The translations under genes were made by a program, and so were the position numbers. Below, in pieces: positions 24,005 to 35,500 of a DNA stretch of 64,000 nucleotides; the stretch's first letter is position 1; each line of letters opens with the position of its first letter. Under the pieces are notes generated by a model. The model saw only the letters and a list, made by a program, of their open reading frames with translations, was not told the DNA's origin and ran no database searches. Source of the stretch: Armillaria gallica. Its lineage: Eukaryota > Basidiomycota > Agaricomycetes > Agaricales > Physalacriaceae. The stretch lies in the NCBI GenBank assembly GCA_037576215.1, contig JBANDB010000015.1, forward strand, positions 1,302,001 to 1,366,000, given 5' to 3'.

Positions 24005-25559
24005 GTCGTGCTAGACAAAGAAGCATGCCTAGTCAGACGTGCACATCGAAGGTCGTCGCGGCGAGGAATGGATATTGATGGGTTGGCAGTTCACCACTAT
24101 GCGCTCATCAGAACACACATAAAAATATATGAAAGGAATGCAGATGTACCTGGAACAGAACCTCGTTTGCCTCCAACACCACTGAATCTCCCCAGAATTC
24201 TGACTACGATGGACACCATGCTTAACGGAATTCGGGGTCGTCAGGCAAAGACGGCATTGCACAACGACCATTGTCTCGTCTGTCCGCAGTCTCGTCTTCA
24301 CCTCCCTTGCAATTGTTGGCGCAGTCAAACAGGCATGTCGTCCACACAGTATTCAGCCAGCTCTGGTTAAGAAACGTGAGTTTCATCTACAGTAAGACAA
24401 TAATACCATATCTCACATCGTCAACGTCTCCATCGAAACACCCTTACAACAGAGTCGAAAATGGCGCGCTGATTCAGGAAATATCGACGATGAACTGGGG
24501 CCTATTACGAGAAAAGTAAAGGTGGTGTCCGTGGTGTCGCCGAAAGGTCACGGTGTTGGCGTTGGTGTTGATATCGAGGTGTTCACTGGCCGTTCAAGTC
24601 ATGCTCGGGCAGTTCGGTGGTCTATCCCCATGTCTTTTGAGCTTGCGCATTGCTCTCATAAATTGCAGACGGTATGACTTGAGAGACGTGAGATGGCAGG
24701 AGAAAGGCTCAAGTTCGCGTCGTATGTAAGCCTTCCTGGGCTGGTGCTCCATTGCTTGCCGAGCCGCGGCTGACCACGTGTAGCGAGCAGCCACTAATCC
24801 ATTCGTCTCTTGGAAGTTAGCTCCTCGAACATTGTTACCATTCACGCCCAATACCAGTCGTCTTCGTTCGGAAGGGACGACCTGATCAACACATACCCCA
24901 TTTACCCGACGCCCTATGCATGAGGCCTTTAATGTGTACTGAAACCGAGCGCGGGCTGACTCGAAGGGTGGGTGACGGAGGACTCGGAGAGCCTCCAAGT
25001 TTGGCGGTCATCAGCAAGTTGGAGGTGTATGCGCGACTAGAGAGTCTTGGGCGCGTCTGGAAGGCTGACCGGCTCATGGTGACGCAGAGACTCGATGCAG
25101 TGGGATGATGTTGTGGAAGGTGCCCGGGTTTCTTCGTCGACAGGTACAGCGTCTCTGGGTACCACGCTAGTCTTTTTGTGCGAGTTTCCGACAAAGTCTT
25201 TGGTACGGTGAACATGGCTATTGTCTGAAATAAAGACTGCTCGGATTTTGAACCATACAGTAGAGGAATTGAGAGATGATAAGCCCGAGGTCGAATGGCC
25301 CGATATATATCTTGTGTGTACTTGACGCGAAGTGATTGGATATTCGAGAACGGAGTAGAGAAAAACGCGTTCAGCACGAACAGTGATCAATCTTACTTGG
25401 TGCCCAGATGCAGATGGAAGAAGGGCCAGCAGCACGGTGAATACAGGAGATTCAAGATCGGATGCGCTAGTGTTGACGGTAGTCGTTGCGGCATTCATTG
25501 CAAGCACCAACTCTGTTAGTGACGCATATTGATACACAGAGTAGTGCCATGTCATACAT
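24005..25559. other. Duplicated, decayed DNA around kinase-like relics
   Basis: No intact gene. A stretch near 24,780-24,900 resembles 26,400-26,560. A stretch near 24,940-25,090 (GGCTGACTCGAAGGGT..., TATGCGCGACTAGAGAGTCT) resembles 27,330-27,470. These look like pieces of one duplicated 5' segment of the kinase-like genes. Confidence 0.4.
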
Positions 25560-26250
25560 ATACGCAACATCAAAAACCAGGTCGATATTCCTCTCGCTAG
25601 TTCGGATGGTGGTCGTCATGCTGGGAGATTTGAGCCACGTAATAGTCGTAGTCGTGCAACGAACACCCCATTCCACTGATACATCTATCGTCAGAGCTAT
25701 ATTCGAGAACGAGTCCTTGGACGACATCGGTGATGGGATGAAGGGTGGGCTCCGGGGAAATACGAAGACAAACGATGCCAAAAAGATGAGGGATATGTCA
25801 GCCTTGAAGTCGATGCAAAAGCCAATACCAGCCAGCTCCGTGTTGTAGGACCCGATCTTCCCAAACCCAGTCGAGACTTCCACATCCAATCCTGCCAAAA
25901 CTTCATGTCAGGTCAGTTATCAAAACGCTATGACCTCGAACTAGCCAGGAATGGAACCGGCTTGGATATCACGGATGGCGCGTCGTAGGTGGTCATCGAT
26001 AGAAGACGTTTATGGCACCGTATCCGACTTGTCCTCGTTACTGAGTCTGCGATCTGCTAGCTTGAAGTTGAAGATAATGCTCTTGTGGTCTGAGTGTCGC
26101 TTAACTAGTAGGACCATAGCAGATGTGCCCGTGGCTACGAGAGAGTCAAAAGTGTTGGAGCCTTGCTTGACATTGAAGGTGGAAGGTCGTCGGTCATTCC
26201 AGGTAGATACAGCTCGTCACTGCTACGCAAATCAACACAAGTTGAAGATA
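25560..26250 (-). pseudogene. Kinase-like relic 3
   Basis: The most decayed copy. On the - strand it keeps ELYLPGM near 26,210, the remains of the LADRRLGY block near 26,050, DVEVSTGFGKIG (about 25,880) and IPSPMSSKDSFSNI (about 25,715), matching relics 2 and 4 block by block after frame changes. No catalytic loop can be read. Confidence 0.5.
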
Positions 26251-29039
26251 GATAGATAGATTACCGTACCTCAGAACTGAAATACAATGTCGCCCATGGT
26301 TCACTTGAGTTAGTCTTGCGCGTAGTGCCAGACGTGCGTGTCGATGGCGGCATCAGAACTGAGAATACGGCATGCCAGCTCCGTTGATCATTGTCGTTGT
26401 CGCAGTACAAGAGTGCCACAGCCACATGCCAGCGAACCTCCGCTTAGCGTCAATTCGTCGTCTCTTGGCTCCCCGAACACCTATCACTTCGTCTCCGTCC
26501 CCTCCAAATATTGGTCCCATCCGCGCCCAATGCCTTCGTTCAGCAAGGACCCAGACCATCACAGACCCTACCTATTACGACGGCCGCGAGATCCCTGAGA
26601 TATCACCTGTACCTCAAACCATGTCGATGTCCGCCTTCACAGGCTCGCGAGGGCAGACACTTTGACTGGCACCACGAATTGACCTAAGGAAGAACCGCTA
26701 CGCAATGATATGGCCATGGACATATATCTCAAACTCACTGGCGCCAAATACCGCGATGATATGTGCAAGCCAGCTATTTATTCTCCCGCAGAGTACGGCG
26801 TTATGGACACGACGTTAGAAGTGAGGAATCGCAGATGGATTTCACCGGGGAGGAACCTACTCCACATACACTGAACTGCGTGTTGCTCCAAGTCCTGCTC
26901 AGCTGCCCATCATGGCGGCCTCTACCTCTCTAAATTCCCAAATATTTTCCTACAAACCTCCCTATCTATATGTGCCACCAGTAGCGACTGCGCGACCCTT
27001 GCACGGGTGTCAAGCATACCGAGACGGTCGCCAATCAGCGGATATTTCTCATTACCACTTCCAACCACCTGATTCCCCAGCGAACCAATGTATCCTCTCG
27101 ACCAACATCCGGATTATCGACCGTTTCTACCCCGTATGCAAAGCTCACCAGCTCCCCATGCTCGGCATTGTGCATGGTGGCGACTTGGAGGGCACAGAAG
27201 TTCTGGAGGGAGTCAAAGGGTACGGCAGATCACATTCTACCAGGTCTGCCACTATTTTGACTGCAACTCGGGCTCGCGTTGGCTGTCGAATCACTCAACA
27301 TAAGGTCTTCCAGAGCGTACCGACACCGAGCACGGGAAGGTGTGCTGACTCGAAGGGTTCAGAGAGGCTCAGAGGTTGGCGAGAATTCAGGCGACGTGCT
27401 GCAGTATCAGCGAGCTGATCATCGTGAGATGCTCAAAGTTGGGTGTATGCGCGGCCAGAGAGTCTAGGGCACGACTACACGATGCGATTTCTCGTGTATC
27501 GAAGTGGACAATGGCTGACACGATGAAGTGGGATGACGCGGCAGAAGAGGAGGTTTTGCAAAGCCAAAGTCCGCACTTTAATGATGAGAATGCATGTGCT
27601 GAGGGTACGTTTGTCAGTCACGTCGATTCCTTGCGGGATCATCTCAATCAGCTCTACAGCCAGCACCGTCCGCCGTGGATCATCTATCGTCGGCAATAGC
27701 AATCCCGTTCGTCAGACAACGTTTAGGTTGGACCATGCCAAGGTGTCGTTTGCACTTTATCTCTGCCATGGCATCTCCATGTGTACACTTTGACCGGGGG
27801 CCTGAACTATCTGGTTTTGCAGCGTTATTCCTGCATCCAGGACAAGTAGCAGATACGTCTCCAAGCAAGAGGGTACCGTCGCGATAAAGAAGAAAAAGGA
27901 TGACTCTCAGAGGTATGTCACGTTTACGTCTTCGAATATCGACTATGTTAAATTGCTCCCAGAACCATACGCCGTCGCCGATCTCATAGCATGCAGGACA
28001 ACTCAACCTGCATGTCACTTTTCTTGCAGATTTAACGATCTCGTCCTCACAGTTGTGGTGATGGCCTTAATCAGGCACGCATTGGTTTTGCCAGTGTGAA
28101 TTAGTCAACTGTTCATACCTCTCTTAACCGAAGGGCCTGGTGACTCGAGGGCTTCGCAAGTGATGAAAACATGGAGCAGACGAGGATTCCGGCACGTTTT
28201 ACGGTGACGTGCGGACGACTCAGAGGATGAATGTCTACCCGTACTCTGCTGCTCTATCACTGCGACCATGTTCGGGCAACCTCCAATTTCAAGGAGGATG
28301 ACGTTCGTTTCCCAGTTCCCACTATCCACCGCACCTAGTCTCGTGAACCTGAATCGACGATCCATATGAAGAGGAGTCATTCAATAGACGTAGACCAAAA
28401 ATCGAGCGGGCTGGCTAATAGACCAGAGGACGGTATCACGTTACTCGAAGAGAATAAACTACGTGTCTTCCTCCAATTCTTCTCCATGCGAAGGGAAAGC
28501 ATGGACCCATAGGTATCTCTCTTAATCCATGTCCTAAGATTCAGAACATTGTCTAACTGCTCAGACAGTGCTGCCGAATCAGCCGATTCTACACCCTCCA
28601 ATAAAGCCGTCGGCAAACTTGGAAACGGAGTGCTGAGAGGACGGTCAGGATATGTGGTGTCGAGGAGCTATCAGAGATACTGCGATGATAAGACAGATAG
28701 TCGATCTCGGCAGCTCCTTGTCTAACGACACATGAAATACTTAAAGCTAGTTTCCATTGAGATCCTTCTTACTTCGACATCATAAGACGCAACGACTTCC
28801 TGTTGAACTCTTAGAAAGTATCATTGTCGAGAGCCGCTTCTGCTCAAGTTGAATCAACAGGCAAGATCATCTTCGTCTAATGAAGACGCCCCCCCTCGTC
28901 TGTCGATTCTGGTTATGTGCATATCACCGCATCTCATTCAATCCCTCACGCTCATACGTTGACCGCTATCCCCGACTTATTTTCCTGGAAACTGTCTATT
29001 TCACATGGACCAGCATTCACTGTGGACACTGTTGTGTAA
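26251..29039. other. Decayed intergenic DNA, no gene recognised
   Basis: Open frames up to 168 codons occur (for example 26,912-27,418 on +) but have no recognisable motifs. Parts near 26,400-26,560, 27,330-27,470 and 28,130-28,240 resemble segments near 24,780-25,090 and are probably remnants of the same duplication. A short CTAC microsatellite lies near 29,040-29,058. Confidence 0.4.
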
Positions 29040-29255
29040 TACTACCTACCTACCTACCTCAACTTCGTATCCATACGGTTCTTCCGCTCCTTTATAAACC
29101 AAAAGGGATTGAGTAAAATTCCACGGTGAATGATCTCATTATTCAACTACCGGCTGTAGTCATACTGTCAGTAAATAATCTATCAGACTTTTTTGCGTAC
29201 CGCGGCATGTACTAGCTCGAGTCCGTCAATACAGCAGGAAACCAGCATCTCCTAT
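29040..29255. repeat. Dispersed repeat, about 215 bp, copy 1
   Basis: It shares blocks with 50,490-50,690 in the same orientation: AACTTCGTATCCAT, AACCAAAAG...GATT, AGTAAAATTCC, TCATTATT, TATCAGACTT and GGTACTAGCTCGA (GTACTAGCTCGA here). It is non-coding, with no inverted ends seen. It lies just downstream of the DUF6535 gene; the second copy lies just upstream of the ribonucleotide reductase relic. Confidence 0.55.
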
Positions 29256-29438
29256 GTTTTCCTGTGTTGATGCTTAGAATAGAAGAATTCCCGGAATTTT
29301 GGATGCGCCACAATCTAGTATCCTTGATGAGCCCAGGAGGTTAATCACGTTGCAAAACTCCATACCTGTGAATATTCAAGATTTTCCTCACTGTAGCACT
29401 GTCAGAGCAGGAACATGAATCAACAAAGAAAGATAGAC

Positions 29439-31484
29439 TCATCTAGATGAACCGGCAACTTCATGCAGCCACGGCAGTTGGTCTACATCTTTATACGCAC
29501 CATAATCATACTGTGGCAGAGACTTGTCATCACTATGGCCCAGCATATTCTGCAGGTCTCTAATTACAACGATGGCCAGAACACGTTTGAGAAGGTCCCA
29601 TTGGCGGAATTCCTCTCCTGATGCCCACCGCACTAATCGTGAAAGACACTCTGGCCAGATATTTTGCATGGTGGGATGTTGTGCCCACTCATAGAGAACA
29701 CTTTCATTATGTTCTTTAATGAGAAGCAGCATCACTTGGAAGAGTCCATCAATTGAAAAGAGGGGAGTTTCATGGGATTCAGAGTGGTCCATAGATAAAG
29801 CTGGAGGCAGGGTCCAAGATGATATGAGACGTTCCAGAGTGTGAGGGATCACATCATTCTCTGATCTCTCTCCACCACCCATAGGTGAATGAAAGTAACA
29901 CTGATAAGCAACAGAATAGAGCTGTATGTCTGGAGGTATAGGTTTCATACGAGAGGGGTGTTTGTCAAGAATGATGAATATCTCATGTGCAAGCGGTTGA
30001 AGGTCTGGGCTGACAACAACAAAAGCCTTGGAAGAGAGCAAGGAGTATAACATTTCCAGGACTGGTTGGATTTCCGAGCCCTCTTGATCGAGATTATGGA
30101 TGAGAATGCTGGTGCATTCAATGGTAGTGAGGGAAGTTTCGATTAGCTGCTTTTGGTGTGAGGCATGCACTGATTCGCACAGTCTCTGCTGCATACGAGG
30201 GACCAATGCAAGGATGATACGCAGATCAAGAGCAAAGGAGCCAGTGGCAGTAGATGTTGTAATGGGAACTGGCAGGTAATCAGATAAAAGGTCAAGAATG
30301 AACTCCCTCATCTCATCTGTAGGCTTGCAAATAGTAGTGACCTCCCCACTCTCTCCTTTAGATGAGGGTCTTGCAATGATTTTCATAAGTTCAAGCTCTA
30401 ATTCCAAAAGATTGTTGCGAGAGCGGGCCCGTTGGACAGAGATGGCACTCTGGACTAGCCCCTTCCACACCACTGAGTGCAAGGTGAGGGAAGAGCATTG
30501 TGGGCCTTGAAGGATTCCGAGAAAAGCAGCTACCACCTTCTCGCCAACTGTGGCAGAGAACAGTGCCATTTTTAGCTGCTCATTGCAATACTGATCTGCC
30601 ATGCAATCAAGGTCATGGCCAAGGAAATGCTCAGGCTGAAGGAGTATACATGCTCTATAGTAGAGCTCCAACTCTCTCTCAACATCAGGAGATGGCACAA
30701 GCAGTTGAATGTGCTTTATCTGCTGCTCCAGAGGTGTCATAAGAGTAGATCTATATTCCTTTGGTAGCCATTCTACAGTGGCAGAGGACATTCCAGCAAT
30801 GGCCTGCAGCACACTTTGATGCACAGAGGCATTAGATGTGGAGGAGTGCAGCCATTGTAGTGATTGTGCATCTACTTTAGCAGCATACTTTTGAACATGA
30901 GCACGCTCAATTTCCTTCAGAGTAGGACATTGTAGGAGGGGAATTATGTTGGGCATGTAGGGTATATAGATATCATCATTGTGCAGGTACCAGTGTGGAT
31001 AACCAGAGTAAATGATTTGAATGATTTGAATGAGTTTAATGAGACGGTTGTAGAAGAATCGATATAGATGGTGGATGTAAACTGCCAATGGGACCTTGTA
31101 CGGACAGTATGGATGGACCAGGGGAAGGATTAGGGCAATGACATAGGCCATGTATGTCACTGTGCCAATGATAGATACTAGCCAGGCCACCTTCATTCCC
31201 AGAGAGAATAGGAAGATAGCGAGGCCAGCAAAAAAGAGCGCCAAAGAAGCATGAAGGAGGACAGGAAGCATTCCGATGATCATGGGTACTTGCCATGTCT
31301 GTAGTCCAGCGTATCGCAGGTGCCGGATTCTTGCACGATCGCGGGCGGAGCTGTCGGAGACGATGGCGACGTATTGGTGGAGCCACTGCTTGACCAAAAC
31401 GGCGACCAGGGCAGTGATGAGACTGAGAGTCAGACTCATGAACCACAAGCTGTTCAACCACTCATCGGAACGGCTCACGGAAAA
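29439..31484 (-). pseudogene. DUF6535 membrane protein gene, 3' part, cut by a Ty3 element
   Basis: This is the main coding body of a DUF6535-type protein, a large basidiomycete family of multi-span membrane proteins of unknown function. From the retrotransposon junction the frame reads SVSRSDEWLNSLWFMSLTLS and stays open to the TGA at 29,439. Hydrophobic segments follow: LWFMSLTLSLITALVAVLV, then one near MLPVLLHASLALFFAGLAIF, and one near VSIIGTVTYMAYVIALILPL. A long soluble, helical C-terminal region of about 500 residues follows. The coding sequence is undamaged apart from the insertion. Its 5' exons lie beyond the Ty3 element at 40,807-41,408, and the target duplication GAAAA bridges the two halves in frame. 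Confidence 0.9.
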
Positions 31485-31999
31485 TGTTAGACCCGAACTC
31501 CAATCAAAAGGTGAATAGATCGGCTGTATCGCGTTCGTACAGTCACCGTCTAGCCCTTGTGGATGATTGGTGCCCAAGACTTACTTTAGGAGCTCTTAGC
31601 GTAGTGAAGGAGTGGAGAGTATTCGGTATGAATAAACTTTAGCTCAAAGCTAGGGAAATACAGGCTTTGAGTAAACTACTTATATACTAAAGTCAGGATC
31701 CGTAAAAGGTACTAGGATGAGGCTATCGTGTTAGAAAGTGAATAAGCCAAGTACACGATAGCCGAGAAATAAGACGTGCTCAAGACGTGTTAAGTCGTAT
31801 TGAGTACGTGTCGCGTATGCGTTGGTCGAGCGTGATGTATGAAGTACGTGTCGCGTACACGTCGACCGAGTGTGACGTGTTAGCGATGTGAAGATTTATG
31901 AAGGCTCCCCGGGAGTCGCGGATCTAAAGGTGGTGAGTCATCTTATCTTATCTATCCGAGATAAGATAAGATGAGGAAAAAAGTGAATAAATCGTAACA
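31485..31999 (-). repeat. 3' LTR of the Ty3 element
   Basis: 515 bp, TGTTAGACC...ATCGTAACA on the + strand (TG...CA ends). It appears identical to 40,292-40,806. It contains a partial 40-bp internal duplication near 31,803-31,880 (GTACGTGTCGCGTA twice), the self-primer complement at 31,639-31,651 and the GATA hairpin at 31,938-31,974. Confidence 0.95.
31938..31974. promoter_or_regulatory. 16-bp perfect GATA hairpin in the LTR
   Basis: The arms TCATCTTATCTTATCT and AGATAAGATAAGATGA pair perfectly around the loop ATCCG. Each arm holds two GATAAG motifs, the binding core of fungal GATA factors, giving a palindromic array of four. In the element's orientation it lies about 25 nt from the start of U3, an upstream promoter position. 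The 5' LTR carries the same array at 40,745-40,781. The regulatory role is inferred. Confidence 0.55.
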
Positions 32000-32013
32000 T
32001 TACCCCCCCACTA
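32000..32013 (-). other. Polypurine tract of the Ty3 element
   Basis: On the element's strand AGTGGGGGGGTAA ends directly at the 3' LTR. This is the expected site for plus-strand priming. Confidence 0.75.
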
Positions 32014-32557
32014 GGGCAGGTGTCCCAACTGCCAGTACATCGGCGTTCCGTCTGCGTCATCGTCATGCCGTCCCTAGAGATCTCATGCCTTTTGAGCAGA
32101 GTTTTCGAAGAAATGTCATATGGGCTGCAGCTTGCTCCAAAGGCCTTGTTCGCCCAGAGGAGGAGAGGATTTTCCATATGGTGGTGACGCGAGTGGTAAA
32201 CTAGACCCGTATGTCTCGTTGAGCAGGCCTGATTATGTGCATCTGTCGTTGGATCGGCGTTCCATTTTGATTTTCATCATCGTCCGTCTCGTTAAACCTC
32301 CCGGGTTTAACGAGCAATGTTATGCGCGCTGCAGCTTGTCCTAGGGGCCTTGTTCGCCTTCCAGGCATGGGGGACTTTTCGCATAACAGCGATGAGAGTG
32401 ATCGAAATGGGATCCGTATGCTCGGGTGGCAGATTTGTTTGTCGCACGTGGTGTATTCGTGAAGGTCATTGTCATGGAGTCCATTTGTCGTTAGAAGTCG
32501 TGAGTGAGGGTCCGTTGCTATCCCCCGTTATAGGGCACGTTTCGACTGCTTGTTTGT
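32014..32557 (-). other. Ty3 3' UTR with two diverged hairpin-bearing repeats
   Basis: Two related segments of roughly 200 nt follow each other (about 32,040-32,240 and 32,250-32,450). Each has a CGGCGTTCC block, a GCTGCAGCTTG block and a GGCCTTGTTCGCC block. In the first, CATATGG (32,117-32,123) pairs with CCATATG (32,174-32,180). In the second, the same positions read GTTATGCG (32,319-32,326) and CGCATAAC (32,380-32,387). The second also has an 11-bp hairpin CTCGTTAAACC/GGTTTAACGAG near 32,288-32,314. No protein frame is supported. Confidence 0.65.
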
Positions 32558-35500
32558 TTATGGGATTTCTGTTGCTTCGTACGGCGATTTTGAGCCTGTC
32601 GAGGGGTCGTCGTTGCCACCAAACCAATCCCAGTCGCGTGCTTGGTCGTACCAGATTTTTCGACCAGTGAATGGGTCTGTATAAGACTGCCAATCTCCTG
32701 TCTCTTGTCTGGTGCGGTTCACTTTTTCTGCGAGGTATTTGTCGACTAGTTCGTCGGCATCCATGTCGTTTTCCTTCACCCAGCTGTTGGATTCGGGTCC
32801 ATATTCTTTCCATTTAACGAAGTAGTCTGTAGTCCAGCGCCAGGGTTCGCCAGCCCTTCCTCGGACCTTCCGGTCTCTATGCTCGAGAACTTGCTCGATT
32901 TCATAGTGCTCCTCCCCGTCAATAAGATCGGGTGGTGGCGGAGGCGGCTGTTCCTGGTTAGGGAATGCGGGTGGCGTATAGGGTGTTAGGAGTGATTCGT
33001 TGAATACTGGATGGATACGCCAGCCTATGGGGAGTTTTAGTTTATACGCCGAGGCTCCGATTTTGGCGATGATGGGGAAGGGGCCCGTTTTTTTGTCTGC
33101 AAGTTTTTTCTTCGGACGTGGGAGTGCCAGATTGCTCGTGTCGAGCCACACTTTGTCTCCCACCGAGTAATCAACTGCAGGTCTTTTCTTTTTGTCGTAT
33201 TGGGCCTTCATCTGATCGGCGGCTTTTTCGAGTGCCTGCTTTGCCTCGGCGTGGATTTTCTGCATATCTGAAACAAAAGAGTTCGAGGCCGGTGTTCTGA
33301 AGGGTGCTTGGGGTCGTACGGCACCAGGGAGGACCTCGACGATATAGCCATGGGTAACCTCGAAGGGACTTTTACCCGTTGCGGAGTGGGTGCGGTTGTT
33401 GTGAGCGAAAGCCGCGAGAGAGAGCCATTCTACCCAGTCGTTCTGGCGGTGATTGACGAAGATCCGGAGGTATTTTTCAACCTCCTGATTCACTCGCTCA
33501 GTCTGTCCGTCAGTTTGTGGGTGGTAGGCGGTGGATACGTTTGCCTTGATTTGAAGCAAGTCATAAAGGTCTTTCATGAACTTGGATACAAACACGGTGC
33601 CTCGGTCGCTGATAACGACCTGGGGCATCCCATGTTTGGCGTAAACTTGGTCTCGTAGAATTTTGGCCCACCCTTCTGATGACATCTCCGTAGTGCATGC
33701 GACTGGTATGATTTCTTTAGAGAAGCGATCGACGATCATTAGGATTGCGTCGAAGCCTTGGCTCTTCGGTAAACCAGTTACCATGTCGACGGAGATATGG
33801 GTCCAAGGTCGGGAGGGTATCGTATTGGGATGTAGCGGTGCTGCTTTTGCTTGAGTGCTCGATTTCGTTCGTTGGCACGTTTCGCAACCGCGGACATAAT
33901 CCTTTATGTCTTTTTTCATCCTGGGCCACCAATATTCTCGTAAGACGAGTTCTTTAGTCTTTTCTATGCCGGGGTGTCCTGCCGTGATGTGATCATGAAC
34001 TTGCGAGACAATCTCGCCTCGTAACGCGTGGTCGGAAGGAACATAAATGCGGGAATCGTAATAGATTAACCCGTCATTCATTTTCAGTCCTCGGTCGTGG
34101 TTTAGGGAGGTCGCAATGTTCTTGTCCCATCGACGGTGGTCGAGCGTGGCTTGCTTTATCTTGGAATGGGTTTCCTCGATAGTGGGCATGACTAGGGCCC
34201 GGAAATGCTCGGGTTTGAGGACGATAACCTCATCGTTGTCCTCCTTTCCCTGCTCGTGATCTGCTCTGCGACTAAGTAAGTCGGCTTTTTTGTTTGCGGT
34301 TCCGGATTTGTGGTGAAGCGTGAAGTGATATTCGGCCAGCTCAGTGACCCAGCGCGCTTGTCGCCGATTGAGTTTCTGAGGTTTTCGGAAATACTGGAGA
34401 TTTTGATGATCCGTCCATATTTCGAAGTCCTGAGCTGCGCCCATCAGATAGTGCCTCCACTCGTCGAGCGCGATCATTATCGCGAGCAGTTCTTTGTCGT
34501 AAATTTCGTAATTTCGTTCTGTCGTGGTGAGGGATTTGGATAAAAATGCGACCGGGCGCCATTTTCCATCCTGCTCCTGCGTCAATACCGCACCTATCGC
34601 TCCCTCACTTGCATCCGCCTCCACGCGGAATTTTCCTTCCTCTGTGGGTATTGCCAATACCACTTCTTCGGCTAATAGGCGTTTTAGTTCCTCGAACGCG
34701 TCTTGTTGCGCTTTTCCCCATTTCCACGGATCGTTTCCTGTTAGCTGGGTCATTGGTTTGACGACCTTGCTGTATCCTTTGATGAAACGTCTGTAGAAAT
34801 TGGTAAAGCCTAGGAATGACTGGAGTTGCACTTTCTTGGCTGGTATGGGCCACTCCGCGATTCCTGCGATTTTGACTGGATCCATTCGGATGCTTCCTTC
34901 GCTGATGATGACCCCGAGGTATTCCGTTTCCAAGGTTTCGAACTCGCACTTCTCCGCTTTGAGGAACAGCTTGTTCTGACGGAGAAGTTTCAGAACCTCG
35001 CGTGTGATGCGGCGATGTTCTTCCTTGGTTTTGGACATGATAAGGATGTCGTCGAGGTAAACAGTGACGGCGCCTGATGCAATGAGATTTTTGAAAATAT
35101 CATTCATCATCCACTGGAAGGTGGCAGGCGAGTTGGTGAGCCCAAAAAACATAACCGTGGGTTCGAACAGCCCGCGGTTAGTTCTGAATGCGGCTTTCCA
35201 CTCGTCGCCACTTTTGATGCGCACGTTGTTGTATCCCCATCGGACGTCGAGCTTGGAAAAATACTTGGCCCCCCGCAACTTGTCCATTAGTTCGGAGATT
35301 AAAGGGAGCGGATAACGGTTTTTAATCGTCATCTCATTGAGCTTCCTATAATCCTGGACCGGTCGCAGCTTGCCATCCTTCTTCTTTACAAAGAAGAATG
35401 GCGAAGCCATGGGTGACTTGGATGGTCGTATTCGTCCACTTGAGAGGTTCTCGTCTAAGAACTTATCAAGTTCTGCTTGCTCGTTCCGGTTCAAAGGGTA

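Noticed and set aside
29040..29058. CTAC microsatellite
   Set aside because: Only four units; too short to be of interest.
31485..31577. Translation start of the DUF6535 frame inside the LTR
   Set aside because: The first codon is TTG inside the retrotransposon LTR, and the true upstream exons are found at 40,807-41,408. The open frame into the LTR is accidental.
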